From a virus: 64,000 nucleotides of DNA. Each line of letters opens with the position of its first letter. Position 1 is the first letter of the stretch. The notes under the pieces were generated by a model. That model was not told where the DNA came from and searched no databases. It was given only the letters and a program-made list of their open reading frames with translations. The DNA lies in IMG/VR virus record IMGVR_UViG_3300036944_000561, positions 62,001 through 126,000 of that record; one strand, 5' to 3'. This document shows, one piece after another, positions 17,935 to 26,331 of the stretch. Made by a program: the position numbers and the translations under genes.

Positions 17935-18720
17935 TAAATCGAATTTTGAATAGTCAGAGAAATCTGGCTGTTCAAAATCAACCGACTTCAAAAATTTACC
18001 CGGCTTGACAGTCTTGTTTCCCATCATGACACATTCACGTCCAACACGGACAACATACATATCATCACCAACATGATCATATTTCAAATCTGTGGTAGCA
18101 GGATCATATTCTTCACCGAATTTTGTTCCGGTCAGACCGTGTTCTTCATAATATTTGTCCATGGTTTCATTGAGAGCTTCAACCCCAACACAGATTTTGG
18201 ACATGTTGCTGCGATGAACTTCATCATAACATTTGTATGGGTCGATTCCCAGGAATTCTGAAACCCCTACAATCTGAACATGTAAACGCAACCACAAAGA
18301 GATAGCAAGATTTCGAACAACATCCGAATACCCGCTTTCGGCAACAACTTTTGAAAGTTCTCGGATATCGGCCAGATTTTGCTCAACCTTATCTGTTTGT
18401 GGGATATGGAGATTGTTGGCTCTCATAGGAGAATCAGGGGTAGTCCACATGGTGTTTAAATGTTCAATTTCCTTAGGAGATAATTGGATCCCAAAATCGA
18501 ATAGAATTCCATCAATAACGGTAATCGAATCCCCGATAGCATCCAACACTTCTGTGGTGTTGTGTAACATATGGGCGTCGAAAAATTCATCTAGGAATTC
18601 TTCTTCCACTAAAGAGCATTGAGTATCAACTTTCTGAACAATATTTTCAGGAGCGCAACCAAAAACATTCCCCATGCGCTTGTTCAATTCGTAAACTTTT
18701 TCAACTGATTCTGCAAACAT
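17926..18720 (-). CDS. MazG/HisE-like nucleotide pyrophosphohydrolase
   Basis: A 264-residue protein. The motif LVEEEFLDEFFDA, followed by LDAIGDSITVIDGI, supplies the E-E-x-x-E and E-x-x-D metal ligands of all-alpha NTP pyrophosphohydrolases. Such phage enzymes hydrolyse nucleoside triphosphates or alarmones. The C-terminal ~100 residues are an extension without recognised motif. The ATG follows AGGAGGGGTT. It is directly downstream of regA, so it belongs to the replication operon 45-44-62-regA. Confidence 0.65.
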   Translation of the reverse strand: MFAESVEKVYELNKRMGNVFGCAPENIVQKVDTQCSLVEEEFLDEFFDAHMLHNTTEVLDAIGDSITVIDGILFDFGIQLSPKEIEHLNTMWTTPDSPMRANNLHIPQTDKVEQNLADIRELSKVVAESGYSDVVRNLAISLWLRLHVQIVGVSEFLGIDPYKCYDEVHRSNMSKICVGVEALNETMDKYYEEHGLTGTKFGEEYDPATTDLKYDHVGDDMYVVRVGRECVMMGNKTVKPGKFLKSVDFEQPDFSDYSKFDLSK

Positions 18721-18728
18721 AACCCCTC

Positions 18729-19133
18729 CTAGAGAGCTCTGATAAATTCACCCACGTCTGGTGTCTTCACTAATTTTTGTCTTGGATCTGAATATTTCAA
18801 AACAGAAATTCCAAATTCTTTTGGCCGTTTCCCGTGAGAAGAAGAGAACCCGGTATCATCCGAAATGCGGCACAACCCCCAAGACTCTAACATTTGTGCA
18901 ACAAATCGATTTCGTTTTATTTCAAAGTCAGTGATTTCACCCTCAATAACCAATGAAGTCGGAACAATGTGAAGTTGATTATCTACACAGATGACCACTG
19001 ACACTTGCTCCAATTTCTTGGATTTAACTCCAACCAACCGACGAATAGTCTCTCTAATTTTCAAAAATTCTTCATGATCGATAGGATCGATTGTTACCTT
19101 ACATTGTTCAAAGAACTCACGAATCTTTGTCAT
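18729..19133 (-). CDS. regA: RegA translational repressor
   Basis: A 134-residue homologue of T4 RegA (122 residues). The core EEFLKIRETIRRL, the segment RFVAQMLESWGL and the C-terminal QKLVKTPDVGEF align with T4 blocks EDFLKVKETLTRM, DSIAWLLEDWGL and WKLVPKYTIG. RegA binds ribosome-binding sites of early mRNAs and shuts off their translation. Gene order 45-44-62-regA is that of T4. Its start overlaps the end of gene 62. Confidence 0.85.
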   Translation of the reverse strand: MTKIREFFEQCKVTIDPIDHEEFLKIRETIRRLVGVKSKKLEQVSVVICVDNQLHIVPTSLVIEGEITDFEIKRNRFVAQMLESWGLCRISDDTGFSSSHGKRPKEFGISVLKYSDPRQKLVKTPDVGEFIRAL

Positions 19134-19530
19134 TTCGTTTACCGCCTCCAGATGTCCATTCTTTCAATGCTTCTATCTGAGCATTGGTCATCAGCCGTAG
19201 ATAACTCTCACCAACTGATTGGTTGACTTTGTAGAAAGAACAGACCATTTTCAATTCTTCAGAAACAATAGACTTTTTAATCCATTTGTTATACCGTTTC
19301 TTTTTAGGTATCGCCGCCAACAAATATTGGTATTGCATGTAAGAGTCAATATCGTGCAACTGATTCATGTTGGATGCTTCATAAAGAGTCTCATGATTCA
19401 TCCCAAGACCCCGGCGAACCATAAATGGGTCATATTTCGACTCAAGTAATTCGCTTGACATCAAATCTTGTTTGTGATGGTTGATAGAATTCAGCCAATC
19501 AAACAACCCAATTTCACCTTCTTCCGCCAT
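19117..19530 (-). CDS. 62: Clamp-loader small subunit gp62
   Basis: A 137-residue protein (T4 gp62 is 187). It contains LFDWLNSINHHKQDLM and YDPFMVRRGL, typical of shorter gp62 forms in T4-like phages. With gp44 it loads the gp45 clamp onto primer-template junctions. The ribosome-binding site is AAGGAG. It lies between 44 and regA as in T4, and overlaps regA by 17 bases. Confidence 0.8.
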   Translation of the reverse strand: MAEEGEIGLFDWLNSINHHKQDLMSSELLESKYDPFMVRRGLGMNHETLYEASNMNQLHDIDSYMQYQYLLAAIPKKKRYNKWIKKSIVSEELKMVCSFYKVNQSVGESYLRLMTNAQIEALKEWTSGGGKRNDKDS

Positions 19531-19541
19531 GACTCAACTCC

Positions 19542-20978
19542 TTAGATGAATTTGATCTCTGGTTCTGTCATGATGGATGTCAATGTGCTGAGAATATGAA
19601 GATATGGATCTGGCGTACCGGCATGCCATTTCTGTTCTTCACCCAAAGTCGTTACCAGGTACGGTATTGAAGATTGTGTTACCCGAGCCGGGATTGTTTC
19701 TCTGATATTGACCGGGGGATATAGATACCGGAAAAATCGTCCATAGAAATCTGGCCCAATAGTTTCAACATTGTCCATCACCCATTGTGAAAGATCTTTG
19801 AAGTTGTGTTCTTTCATGATCTTCAACAAATGGTCATATTGATCTCCTCCAAGAATTGAAATAATTCCTAGATCGATTTTTCCATTCTGTTGAGCATATG
19901 ATTGTAGAGCACCCAATATAGACCGATTGTCTGGGTAATAATTTTGAACTACACCGAGAACAGCCTTCTTATCGAAGGGAACCCCTTCTTGAGTCAAGAT
20001 TTCACAACATCTGAGACACATTTGAACCTTAAGAGAATCGGTGGTCTTTTTGTCCCAGATAAAATCTACCCGGCGACAACGGCTTACCAACGGCTTGACA
20101 ATCTTTTGAATGCTGTTTGAGGTAAGAATGAATGAGCAATTTTTGCTCACACTTTCCATAATTCCCTTTAATGATTCCTGCGCGGCAACAGAAAGCCTTT
20201 CACAATTGTGGGTTACGATACCATCTTCTGTCAAGAACGTATGGTTTTTGTTCACTGTTAGGTTCACCACACGTCTAACACCAACAAATTTAATAGATGT
20301 GATAAAATCCATCACGCGATTGTTAGATTCACCTCTAACAACCACCATATCGTACACAGAAAGTCCGGTTGAAATAGTTCTAGAAATAAAATCTTCATCT
20401 TCAAGTAAAATCATCGGATGATTTTCTGTTAAAAGAACGATTTTTCCAGAACGCAATTTGACTTCGAACACTTCAACTTCACGATCTTTGATAACTTCAG
20501 CGGTATCTTCCTCAAATTCGCCAGTTTCCATATTGAAAGAAGGAAGCGATAGTGTTTCACCAATATTCAAATCACCAATTCGAATAGAAACTTCATTCCC
20601 ATTCTCGTCATAGGCAAGAATCTTTGTGTTTTCTTCCAAACATTCGTCAAGAATCACCACTTTCTGTTTAGCATTTCCAATAACTGAAACAGTGGTTGAA
20701 TATTGAAGAACTTTGGTACGAATGTTGTCAATAGACGTGTCTAGTGAAGCATTGATGAACAATGGGGTACTACAACCGATTGCCGATGATAGAGCGCGAG
20801 CAGTGGTGGTTTTGCCTGTACCGGGTGTTGGGCTATACAATAAGAATGATGGAATACGACCTTCTGCTGCAAAGTTCAAGAATAAATCTTTTAATTCTTT
20901 TGGAAGAATGATATCTTCAATGTTGGTTGGACGATATTTCTGTTCCCAGATAAACTCATTTGGATTCGTTACTGACAT
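19542..20978 (-). CDS. 44: Clamp-loader large subunit gp44 with in-frame mini-intein
   Basis: 478 residues. Residues 1-112 and 259-478 form a normal ~332-residue gp44 (T4: 319). It has Walker A TPGTGKTT (51-58), Walker B VVILDE, and SRCRR for the arginine-finger block (the SRC motif). Between the Glu of Walker B and the following CER lies a 146-residue intein (separate entry). Since the insertion splits the catalytic Walker B region, splicing must occur for the loader to work. gp44/gp62 opens the gp45 ring using ATP. It sits between 45 and 62 as in T4. Confidence 0.9.
   Translation of the reverse strand: MSVTNPNEFIWEQKYRPTNIEDIILPKELKDLFLNFAAEGRIPSFLLYSPTPGTGKTTTARALSSAIGCSTPLFINASLDTSIDNIRTKVLQYSTTVSVIGNAKQKVVILDECLEENTKILAYDENGNEVSIRIGDLNIGETLSLPSFNMETGEFEEDTAEVIKDREVEVFEVKLRSGKIVLLTENHPMILLEDEDFISRTISTGLSVYDMVVVRGESNNRVMDFITSIKFVGVRRVVNLTVNKNHTFLTEDGIVTHNCERLSVAAQESLKGIMESVSKNCSFILTSNSIQKIVKPLVSRCRRVDFIWDKKTTDSLKVQMCLRCCEILTQEGVPFDKKAVLGVVQNYYPDNRSILGALQSYAQQNGKIDLGIISILGGDQYDHLLKIMKEHNFKDLSQWVMDNVETIGPDFYGRFFRYLYPPVNIRETIPARVTQSSIPYLVTTLGEEQKWHAGTPDPYLHILSTLTSIMTEPEIKFI
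20205..20642 (-). mobile_element. Mini-intein in gp44
   Basis: Encodes residues 113-258 of the gp44 precursor. It starts with Cys (CLEENTKILA, block A), contains TENHPMIL (block B with the T-x-x-H of splicing), and ends VTHN (block G, catalytic His-Asn). The +1 extein residue is Cys259. At 146 residues it has splicing blocks only; no LAGLIDADG or HNH endonuclease is present. The site, directly after the DE of Walker B, is a typical conserved insertion point for inteins in ATPases. Confidence 0.9.
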
Positions 20979-21064
20979 GATGTGCCTTATAATGTCTGTT
21001 GAAGACGTGAAAATTGGGTGCCAAGCACGTTATGACACCCGACCAGCTTTCTGATTTGAAGATG

Positions 21065-21778
21065 TTAGTCTTCGATTTCACCACCAATTACATACAGAAT
21101 CTTGTCATCCATGGTGCTGAATTTTGCATACTTCTGCTCAGAACTTGCTTCAATCTTATAATCACCGGGCATCATAAGCAAATAACTGGTTTTGAGCATG
21201 ATGTATGCGTCTGGCTTGTCGGTTTCACCCAATTCAAGAACAAAGTCATTACTGGTGTCGACTCCTTTGGTTGTACCGACAAGGTACACTTTGCCTCCAT
21301 CGTTCATCAGCTTGCAATATTCGTGACCCAGCAGTTTACATGCCCGATCGAAGCTATTGAATTGTTCTTCACTGATACATGCAACGATATCTCCGGGATC
21401 AAATTCCAAATCACCTTCTGGCAATTCGACTAATGATTCGGCCGCTGCCCAGAAATTCATCTTGGTCTTTTTACCGTACAATGTAATCTTCTTTTCATCC
21501 ATCTGAAGAATACAATCTTCATCTTTGAACTGCGGAAGTTTCAGAATACCCAAAAAGCTACTCAGGTCAGAAATTGGAAATGAAAATGGAATCTTTTCTT
21601 CAATTTCAGCAATCGCCAAAACAGATGAATTCGCATTGGCTGTTCGTATCTGTTGTTTGAATCCAGTTTCTAAAGATGTATCTTCTACGGCTGCTTCTAA
21701 TTTCATAGAAGGATTGATCTTTGAAAAGTTTGCAAGAATTGCGGTGGTACGGTTAGACAACGTCAATTTTTCTGACAT
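21065..21778 (-). CDS. 45: DNA polymerase sliding clamp gp45
   Basis: A 237-residue homologue of T4 gp45 (228). The two-domain clamp layout and segments such as MKLEAAVEDTSL, FSFPISDLSSFLGIL and IMLKTSYLLMMPGDYKIE match. The trimeric ring tethers polymerase and, with gp33/gp55, activates late transcription. The ATG follows AGGAGAAAAAC. Upstream lie a promoter (TTGTTT, 16 bases, TATAAT) and a 36-bp element that is repeated upstream of the polymerase block. Confidence 0.85.
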   Translation of the reverse strand: MSEKLTLSNRTTAILANFSKINPSMKLEAAVEDTSLETGFKQQIRTANANSSVLAIAEIEEKIPFSFPISDLSSFLGILKLPQFKDEDCILQMDEKKITLYGKKTKMNFWAAAESLVELPEGDLEFDPGDIVACISEEQFNSFDRACKLLGHEYCKLMNDGGKVYLVGTTKGVDTSNDFVLELGETDKPDAYIMLKTSYLLMMPGDYKIEASSEQKYAKFSTMDDKILYVIGGEIED

Positions 21779-21822
21779 TTTGTTTTTCTCCTGAATGAAA
21801 ATATGTCTTGTAGACGATTTAC

Positions 21823-21850
21823 ATTATACGCTGAGCATTATTTGAAACAA
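21823..21850 (-). promoter_or_regulatory. Sigma-70-like promoter for gene 45
   Basis: TATAAT (21828-21823) with extended GTATAATG, and TTGTTT (21850-21845) 16 bases further upstream. It shares the spacing and -10 region of the early promoter family elsewhere in the window. Confidence 0.6.
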
Positions 21851-21874
21851 ATTTTTATTTCTCTTTGATCCATT

Positions 21875-21910
21875 AAAATCATTTTCGGGCAAACCACGGG
21901 GTTTAGGGTA
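21875..21910 (-). repeat. 36-bp element upstream of gene 45 (copy 1)
   Basis: Exactly repeated, in opposite orientation on the map, at 54616-54651 upstream of the gene 54675/polymerase block. In both cases it has the same orientation relative to the downstream replication genes. It contains AAACC-CCGT-GGTTT, a small dyad. Flanking bases (TTTGATC) are also partly conserved. Likely a transcription-control site. Confidence 0.9.
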
Positions 21911-21937
21911 CTATCAAATCTCTATTGAACAAAATGG

Positions 21938-21945
21938 TTTAAATA
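21938..21945 (+). promoter_or_regulatory. Late promoter box TTTAAATA for gene 25
   Basis: Lies 31 bases before the gp25 ATG, in the 197-base divergent region between 45 and 25. Confidence 0.55.
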
Positions 21946-21975
21946 AAATAAATTGGATTAGAGAGATTTTATATA

Positions 21976-22407
21976 ATGGCTGTGTTAAAAACTTACAATG
22001 AGCGCCCGAATTTTTCGCGGTTGTCCGGGGATAAATTCGTCGATGTCGCTCTTGAATTCAAACGCCACCCGGTAACAAGTGATGTCACTGCTAAGACCGG
22101 ACTCTCTGCTATTTCTCAGGCTATCCGAAACATTTGTTTGACCAATCCTGGTGATATTGATGAGGAACCAGAATTTGGTGTAGGAGCTTCATCATACCTC
22201 GGGGAGAATATGAACCCCGTAGATATTATGAGTTTGAAGGAAAGAATACAGACACAATGTACCCGGTATGAACCGAGAGCTGAAGTGACTAGCGTGTTAG
22301 TCAATGCTGATTATGAAGGTCACACGCTGAGTCTTAGAATCACCTATACCCCTGTCAACGTGGATACCGAAGAAACACTTACCATTGAAGTGACGAGGGT
22401 TCTGTAA
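21976..22407 (+). CDS. 25: Baseplate wedge protein gp25
   Basis: A 143-residue member of the gp25 family (T4: 132). The core TKTGLSAISQAIRNI-like block (here TAKTGLSAISQAIRNIC), NPGDIDEEPEFGVGASSYL and the late YEPRAEV are diagnostic. gp25 joins gp6 and gp53 at the wedge core and initiates the sheath. Its stop overlaps the next ATG (TAATG). Confidence 0.85.
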   Translation: MAVLKTYNERPNFSRLSGDKFVDVALEFKRHPVTSDVTAKTGLSAISQAIRNICLTNPGDIDEEPEFGVGASSYLGENMNPVDIMSLKERIQTQCTRYEPRAEVTSVLVNADYEGHTLSLRITYTPVNVDTEETLTIEVTRVL

Positions 22408-23408
22408 TGATCTCAGCAGATTGGTTCTACGGCGTTGTTGAAAATGTTGACGATGAAATGAAACTTGGTCGGGTTCAAGTCAGGGTGTATGGTGTTCATG
22501 ATTCTAGAAAGGAGATTCTAGATACTAAATTTCTTCCATGGGCACATGTAATGGTTCCTGCTACAAGTTCTTCTACAGCCGGAATAGGACGTTCTCCTAC
22601 TGGTTTACAAGTTGGGTCAGAAGTCTTTGGTATTTCGTTAGACAAAACATACAACGAATTGAGAGTGTTGTTCAGTTGGTCTGCTCAGCAAGGTGATGTG
22701 AGCGATGTGAGTTTGCTGGCTACCGGGGGAGATGATCCTTTGGCCAAAGCCATCAAAGATGCATTGTTGAAAGACGTTCTCTTGAGCTCCTCTAACAAAA
22801 TATCAGAGCCTGAAACTGAGAGGGCTGTTAAGTACCCATTGAACGATGTCTATACTACTAGAGCCGGATTCAAGCGCGAGAGCGATAGCTCAGACGGTAA
22901 ATCAAGAGAAACAGAATTACATCCGAGTGGAATGTACGACGAATGGAGAACTGACGGCTCAAAACAACAGAAAATCAAGTCTTGGTTTAGAATTGTAACC
23001 AATAGAGCAGTTGACATTATCCTTGGTTCTAAGTGGCTGAAAGTTGCAGGGAATTTTGTTACCAGAGTTGAAACCAATTTGTATCAATGGGTGAACAATC
23101 AGACAACCATTTCAACCGACAAATATCTATTGAGATCAATGAGTGGAGTTGAAATCTCTACTCCGGAAGTTCGTATATCTCAAGACATGAGAGTTGGAAA
23201 AGCTATCTATGTTCCTGAAATTTATGTCGGATCGTTGAAAGCCAATAGCATCAGTTGTTCTGGTTCTATTTCTGGTGTTTGTACTGGAGCGGAACAAGCG
23301 GGGATAGCCGGGGGATTGTCTAGTGTAACACTTAGCCCCGGTGAAGGGGCTGGTGATGTTACCACAAAGTTGGAATATAAAGACAATGGCGGGGATTATC
23401 CGTTGTGA
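22407..23408 (+). CDS. 5: Baseplate central spike/hub protein, gp5 OB-fold type
   Basis: A 333-residue protein. The N-terminal ~110 residues (DWFYGVVENVDDEMKLGRVQVRV, then LPWAHVMVPATSS and PTGLQVGSEVFG) are the OB-fold of T4 gp5/VgrG hubs. T4 gp5 (575 residues) has a lysozyme domain in the middle; none is visible here. The C-terminal ~100 residues show short alternating strands like a needle beta-helix. It is coupled to gp25 by TAATG. Confidence 0.75.
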   Translation: MISADWFYGVVENVDDEMKLGRVQVRVYGVHDSRKEILDTKFLPWAHVMVPATSSSTAGIGRSPTGLQVGSEVFGISLDKTYNELRVLFSWSAQQGDVSDVSLLATGGDDPLAKAIKDALLKDVLLSSSNKISEPETERAVKYPLNDVYTTRAGFKRESDSSDGKSRETELHPSGMYDEWRTDGSKQQKIKSWFRIVTNRAVDIILGSKWLKVAGNFVTRVETNLYQWVNNQTTISTDKYLLRSMSGVEISTPEVRISQDMRVGKAIYVPEIYVGSLKANSISCSGSISGVCTGAEQAGIAGGLSSVTLSPGEGAGDVTTKLEYKDNGGDYPL

Positions 23409-23410
23409 AT

Positions 23411-23767
23411 TCAACGAATACTACCAAATAATTTCTCAACTTGCTTTTTGTCTAGAATGACAGTTTCTACGCCGTGTGGGGCTTTAGAAACTACAGTCAC
23501 ACTTTTGTCTGCGCCTATATTGACAATATCTCCCCCGCCGATATTCAATTTCTTTACAGGAGTTTGTAGGCTATTCTTAATAATATCGACCTGAGTCTTG
23601 GTTAAAATGACGGTCTCGGGTCCATGCGGTGTTTTACTCTGTATAGTGACCGTCCCGTCTTGGTCTATGACCGCCTTGTCACCACCAAGTTCTATAAATG
23701 TTCTCGTCGCTTCATTCAATTTGTTTCGGTTGTGCATCAGGCCGAAGCCTCTAGTCTGGATAGCCAT
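23411..23767 (-). CDS. Hypothetical protein with internal tandem duplication
   Basis: Start MAIQTRGFG is placed at 23767, behind AGGAGATTCACC. The 118-residue product contains two copies of a ~40-residue unit with a shared core (VT-x-x-SK-x-PHG-x-ETVIL-x-K-x-QV). The second copy runs to the C-terminus. No known family was recognised. It ends two bases after the convergent hub gene. Confidence 0.6.
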   Translation of the reverse strand: MAIQTRGFGLMHNRNKLNEATRTFIELGGDKAVIDQDGTVTIQSKTPHGPETVILTKTQVDIIKNSLQTPVKKLNIGGGDIVNIGADKSVTVVSKAPHGVETVILDKKQVEKLFGSIR

Positions 23768-23795
23768 GGTGAATCTCCTAATTTCTCGTCTAACG

Positions 23796-24080
23796 TTAAT
23801 TGCCAATAGTGATCAAGATATTACCATCTTCAACTTGGTATGATGTGTTGACTTTGTGTTTACGGTCGAAGTCTGACAAAATTTTACCCAATTTCTTTTC
23901 AGCAGATGGAAGAAAATCTTCATCTTCAACACCCCAATCAGAAACAACTAGCACCCCAGAATCTGAATCAGATTGATTATCGAAATCAGATTTTCTTGTA
24001 GCTTCTGGGTTTGTTGATTTCATGATCTGGATCAATTCCATAGACAATTTTCGATAATTTATAGATGATTCCTTCTTCAA
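23796..24080 (-). CDS. Hypothetical acidic protein
   Basis: Up to 94 residues if the TTG at 24080 is used (GAGGG upstream). Internal ATGs (MELIQI, MKSTNP) are alternatives with weaker signals. It is rich in Asp and Ser and ends VEDGNILITIGN. Unrecognised. It lies 21 bases downstream of the next upstream gene. Confidence 0.5.
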   Translation of the reverse strand: MKKESSINYRKLSMELIQIMKSTNPEATRKSDFDNQSDSDSGVLVVSDWGVEDEDFLPSAEKKLGKILSDFDRKHKVNTSYQVEDGNILITIGN

Positions 24081-24101
24081 TATCTTATCAAATCCCTCGG
24101 T

Positions 24102-24845
24102 TCATAATTGTTTTCGAACTAATTTTAACTTCTGAACATCGTTTCCATTATTTGGTTTCAAGTAAATGAAAGAAGAATCGAGTTTCATTATGACAAATTC
24201 TTCTACCTTCTTAGTATGAATGTTGTAGAATTCTACAATTTCTCCAACAGATATTGGCTGCTGATGATTTTTATACCAGACAAAATCTTTATTTGAAACG
24301 TTGTTTCGAAGAATCAAAAATTCTCTTCGTTTTGCATATTTCTTCAATTCTTCATCATTTACACTTTCATTCACAGAATCGTCAAAAATGTGATCCTTTG
24401 ATTTCACGTGGATCACGCTCATCTTAGATCCCGTCTTGGCTCCAACCACCACTGTGCCAGAATATCCGGCTTTGACTTCTTTTGCAAAAGCACGTTTCTG
24501 AATATCTGAATATGGTTGATATTCACGTTTCATGAAGAACTTTTCTTTGTCACCGACTTTAGAATTGTTCATCATACCGTCTTTGAATCGAACAACTCTT
24601 TCAGTAGTTGATTCCTGGAACTTCATATCAAATGAAGATTGTTTTCCAATTTCATAGCCATCCATCCAGGCACCAACAGCATCCTGGGAGAATTTACGGC
24701 CAATTTCGGCCGCATCAATCGGCAACGACAATTGGAAGCCATATGTATAGCCGTCTTTGAAGGCGGCAGTTAAATCGGGGGAAGCTTCATAACAAGCCGG
24801 AACTTGGGGCATGGATGCTTCGAATAATGAACTAAATGGTTTCAT
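24102..24845 (-). CDS. Hypothetical protein
   Basis: A 247-residue protein with GGAGATTC upstream of the ATG. Residues ~30-70 hold a repeated F-x-x-G-Y-x-x-G pattern (FKDGYTYGFQ, WMDGYEIGKQ). The C-terminal half is basic and beta-rich (KKVEEFVIMKLDSSFIYLK). I do not recognise a family. Confidence 0.55.
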   Translation of the reverse strand: MKPFSSLFEASMPQVPACYEASPDLTAAFKDGYTYGFQLSLPIDAAEIGRKFSQDAVGAWMDGYEIGKQSSFDMKFQESTTERVVRFKDGMMNNSKVGDKEKFFMKREYQPYSDIQKRAFAKEVKAGYSGTVVVGAKTGSKMSVIHVKSKDHIFDDSVNESVNDEELKKYAKRREFLILRNNVSNKDFVWYKNHQQPISVGEIVEFYNIHTKKVEEFVIMKLDSSFIYLKPNNGNDVQKLKLVRKQL

Positions 24846-24856
24846 GTTTGAATCTC

Positions 24857-25117
24857 CTACCGAATATCGTTATCGTGTGCCCATTCAGAAGAAGCAACTT
24901 TCCAATTTGAATCAGTTGCCGCAATTTCTTTCGCGCTATCTCTCTTTAATCCAGCACAGCGAGTATTTTGGAATGTTACGATCTTTTTGGCGTGTATGTC
25001 ATAGACAACATATGACTCACCCTTTTTTCTATCAGCTGTTGTTGCTTTCTTTATACTCACCGCTTCCATCAACATCTTACCGAAACCGCCATTCGCTTTA
25101 AATTGAAACCCAGACAT
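24857..25117 (-). CDS. Hypothetical small protein
   Basis: Start MSGFQFKANGGFGKML is set at 25117 after AGGAGAACAATC. 86 residues. The pattern SYVVYDIHAKKIVTF suggests a small beta-domain. Conserved small T4-like proteins of this type exist, but no function is known to me. Confidence 0.55.
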   Translation of the reverse strand: MSGFQFKANGGFGKMLMEAVSIKKATTADRKKGESYVVYDIHAKKIVTFQNTRCAGLKRDSAKEIAATDSNWKVASSEWAHDNDIR

Positions 25118-25170
25118 GATTGTTCTCCTAATCAATTTTCAACATTATACCACATATTTAGGAAAAAGAA

Positions 25171-25193
25171 AAGGGGAACATTTGGTTCCCCTT
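25171..25193 (-). terminator. Rho-independent terminator after the PLP-enzyme gene
   Basis: AAGGGGAAC and GTTCCCCTT form a nine-pair hairpin followed on the minus strand by TTTTCTTTTT. It ends the ART-like/NADAR/PLP transcript. Confidence 0.8.
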
Positions 25194-25201
25194 GAAAATT
25201 T

Positions 25202-26329
25202 TCAAAGATGTTCAGGAATGGCTCCCAATTCAGGACAATTACATCGCATGGCATCGATTGAAGGTTTTGAACCTATGATCCAAAATAGAGATTCTTCATT
25301 GATAAGTTCTGGAATATTCTGTTTGAGATATTCCAACACTTTTCCTTCATATCTTGGATGCAGTTCTATTCCATCAAATTGGTTCGGGATGAGGTCACTA
25401 TACTTCACCCAATTCGTGGTGTGTAGATCATAGTGGAACAATTTGAATTTGGGGTCTGTCACGATAGGAGAAGAACTCCCCCACAATTTCTTGGTTCCTA
25501 TTTCAACATCTCCTGATAATTCAGGATTGTCTCTGTAGTGTTTTTCGAAATTCATAAGATCTTTGAATTTTTCTGGGTCTGTACTTTTGATCAATTCCAA
25601 ACGATCTTGCATCCATTTGATACGGTTTGGACCGATACCGATCAGATGAACTTCTTCAATTTGTGGTTGAGGATACAATGCAAGGCCAGTTAAGATTGAC
25701 ATACAACTGTTACAACTCCCAGCAGGGATAATCAATCTCTTGACAGATTTGGGAATGTTTTGAACTTGTGGTGCTCCTACTTCATGGAAGGCTCTGATTC
25801 TACTTGCAGTGTTGGTTGGGATCTTTTGGTCAGTAGTTATACCATATTCTAGATAAAACGGACGAGAGGAGCTCTCAGCCACTAGAGACTTACATTTAGG
25901 TTGGATTGTAGAGTTGTACCCAGAACCAACATATTCGAATGATGAACCAAACCACGCGCTCATCGCTACCATGTCGTGTTTGATGGCAGTAGCAGGTTTG
26001 GTAGCCCCCAGGACAGTAGTTGTATGACCACCGAAATGACGAGAGACTGCTGTAGCCATAGGAGACTGAGGAGAACCCACTACAGTACCGTGAACGATAT
26101 CTGGCGAACCACCTGAAGCAATATGCTCTTTGAGCAACCAGATGGCAACACGAAGCTTGTCCCCGTTGATACCACCATATCCGAGGGGAGCAAAATAGTC
26201 ACCCCGCTTGAACCACATTTTGGAAGTTCCTTCGGTTTTCAATTCTACCGGAGTGAGAATCGACAGATAATCTTCCCAATGAAGTTGAGATCTATCTAAC
26301 GTCAGTTTATCAAATATTGTGTTGTTCAT
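25202..26329 (-). CDS. PLP-dependent enzyme, fold type II (ACC deaminase/TrpB-like)
   Basis: Start MNNTIFDKL at 26329 follows GGTGATTGACA, two bases after the NADAR stop codon. 375 residues. RGDYFAPLGYGGINGDKLR resembles the cofactor-lysine loop of ACC deaminase and D-cysteine desulfhydrase proteins, with Lys in GDKLR as the Schiff-base candidate. GTVVGSPQSPMA and IIPAGSCNSCMSIL resemble the substrate and phosphate loops. Substrate is unknown. PLP enzymes tailor amino-acid-decorated thymine in some hypermodifying phages, so a link to the 59-62 kb cluster is plausible but inferred. Confidence 0.65.
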   Translation of the reverse strand: MNNTIFDKLTLDRSQLHWEDYLSILTPVELKTEGTSKMWFKRGDYFAPLGYGGINGDKLRVAIWLLKEHIASGGSPDIVHGTVVGSPQSPMATAVSRHFGGHTTTVLGATKPATAIKHDMVAMSAWFGSSFEYVGSGYNSTIQPKCKSLVAESSSRPFYLEYGITTDQKIPTNTASRIRAFHEVGAPQVQNIPKSVKRLIIPAGSCNSCMSILTGLALYPQPQIEEVHLIGIGPNRIKWMQDRLELIKSTDPEKFKDLMNFEKHYRDNPELSGDVEIGTKKLWGSSSPIVTDPKFKLFHYDLHTTNWVKYSDLIPNQFDGIELHPRYEGKVLEYLKQNIPELINEESLFWIIGSKPSIDAMRCNCPELGAIPEHL

Positions 26330-26331
26330 TG

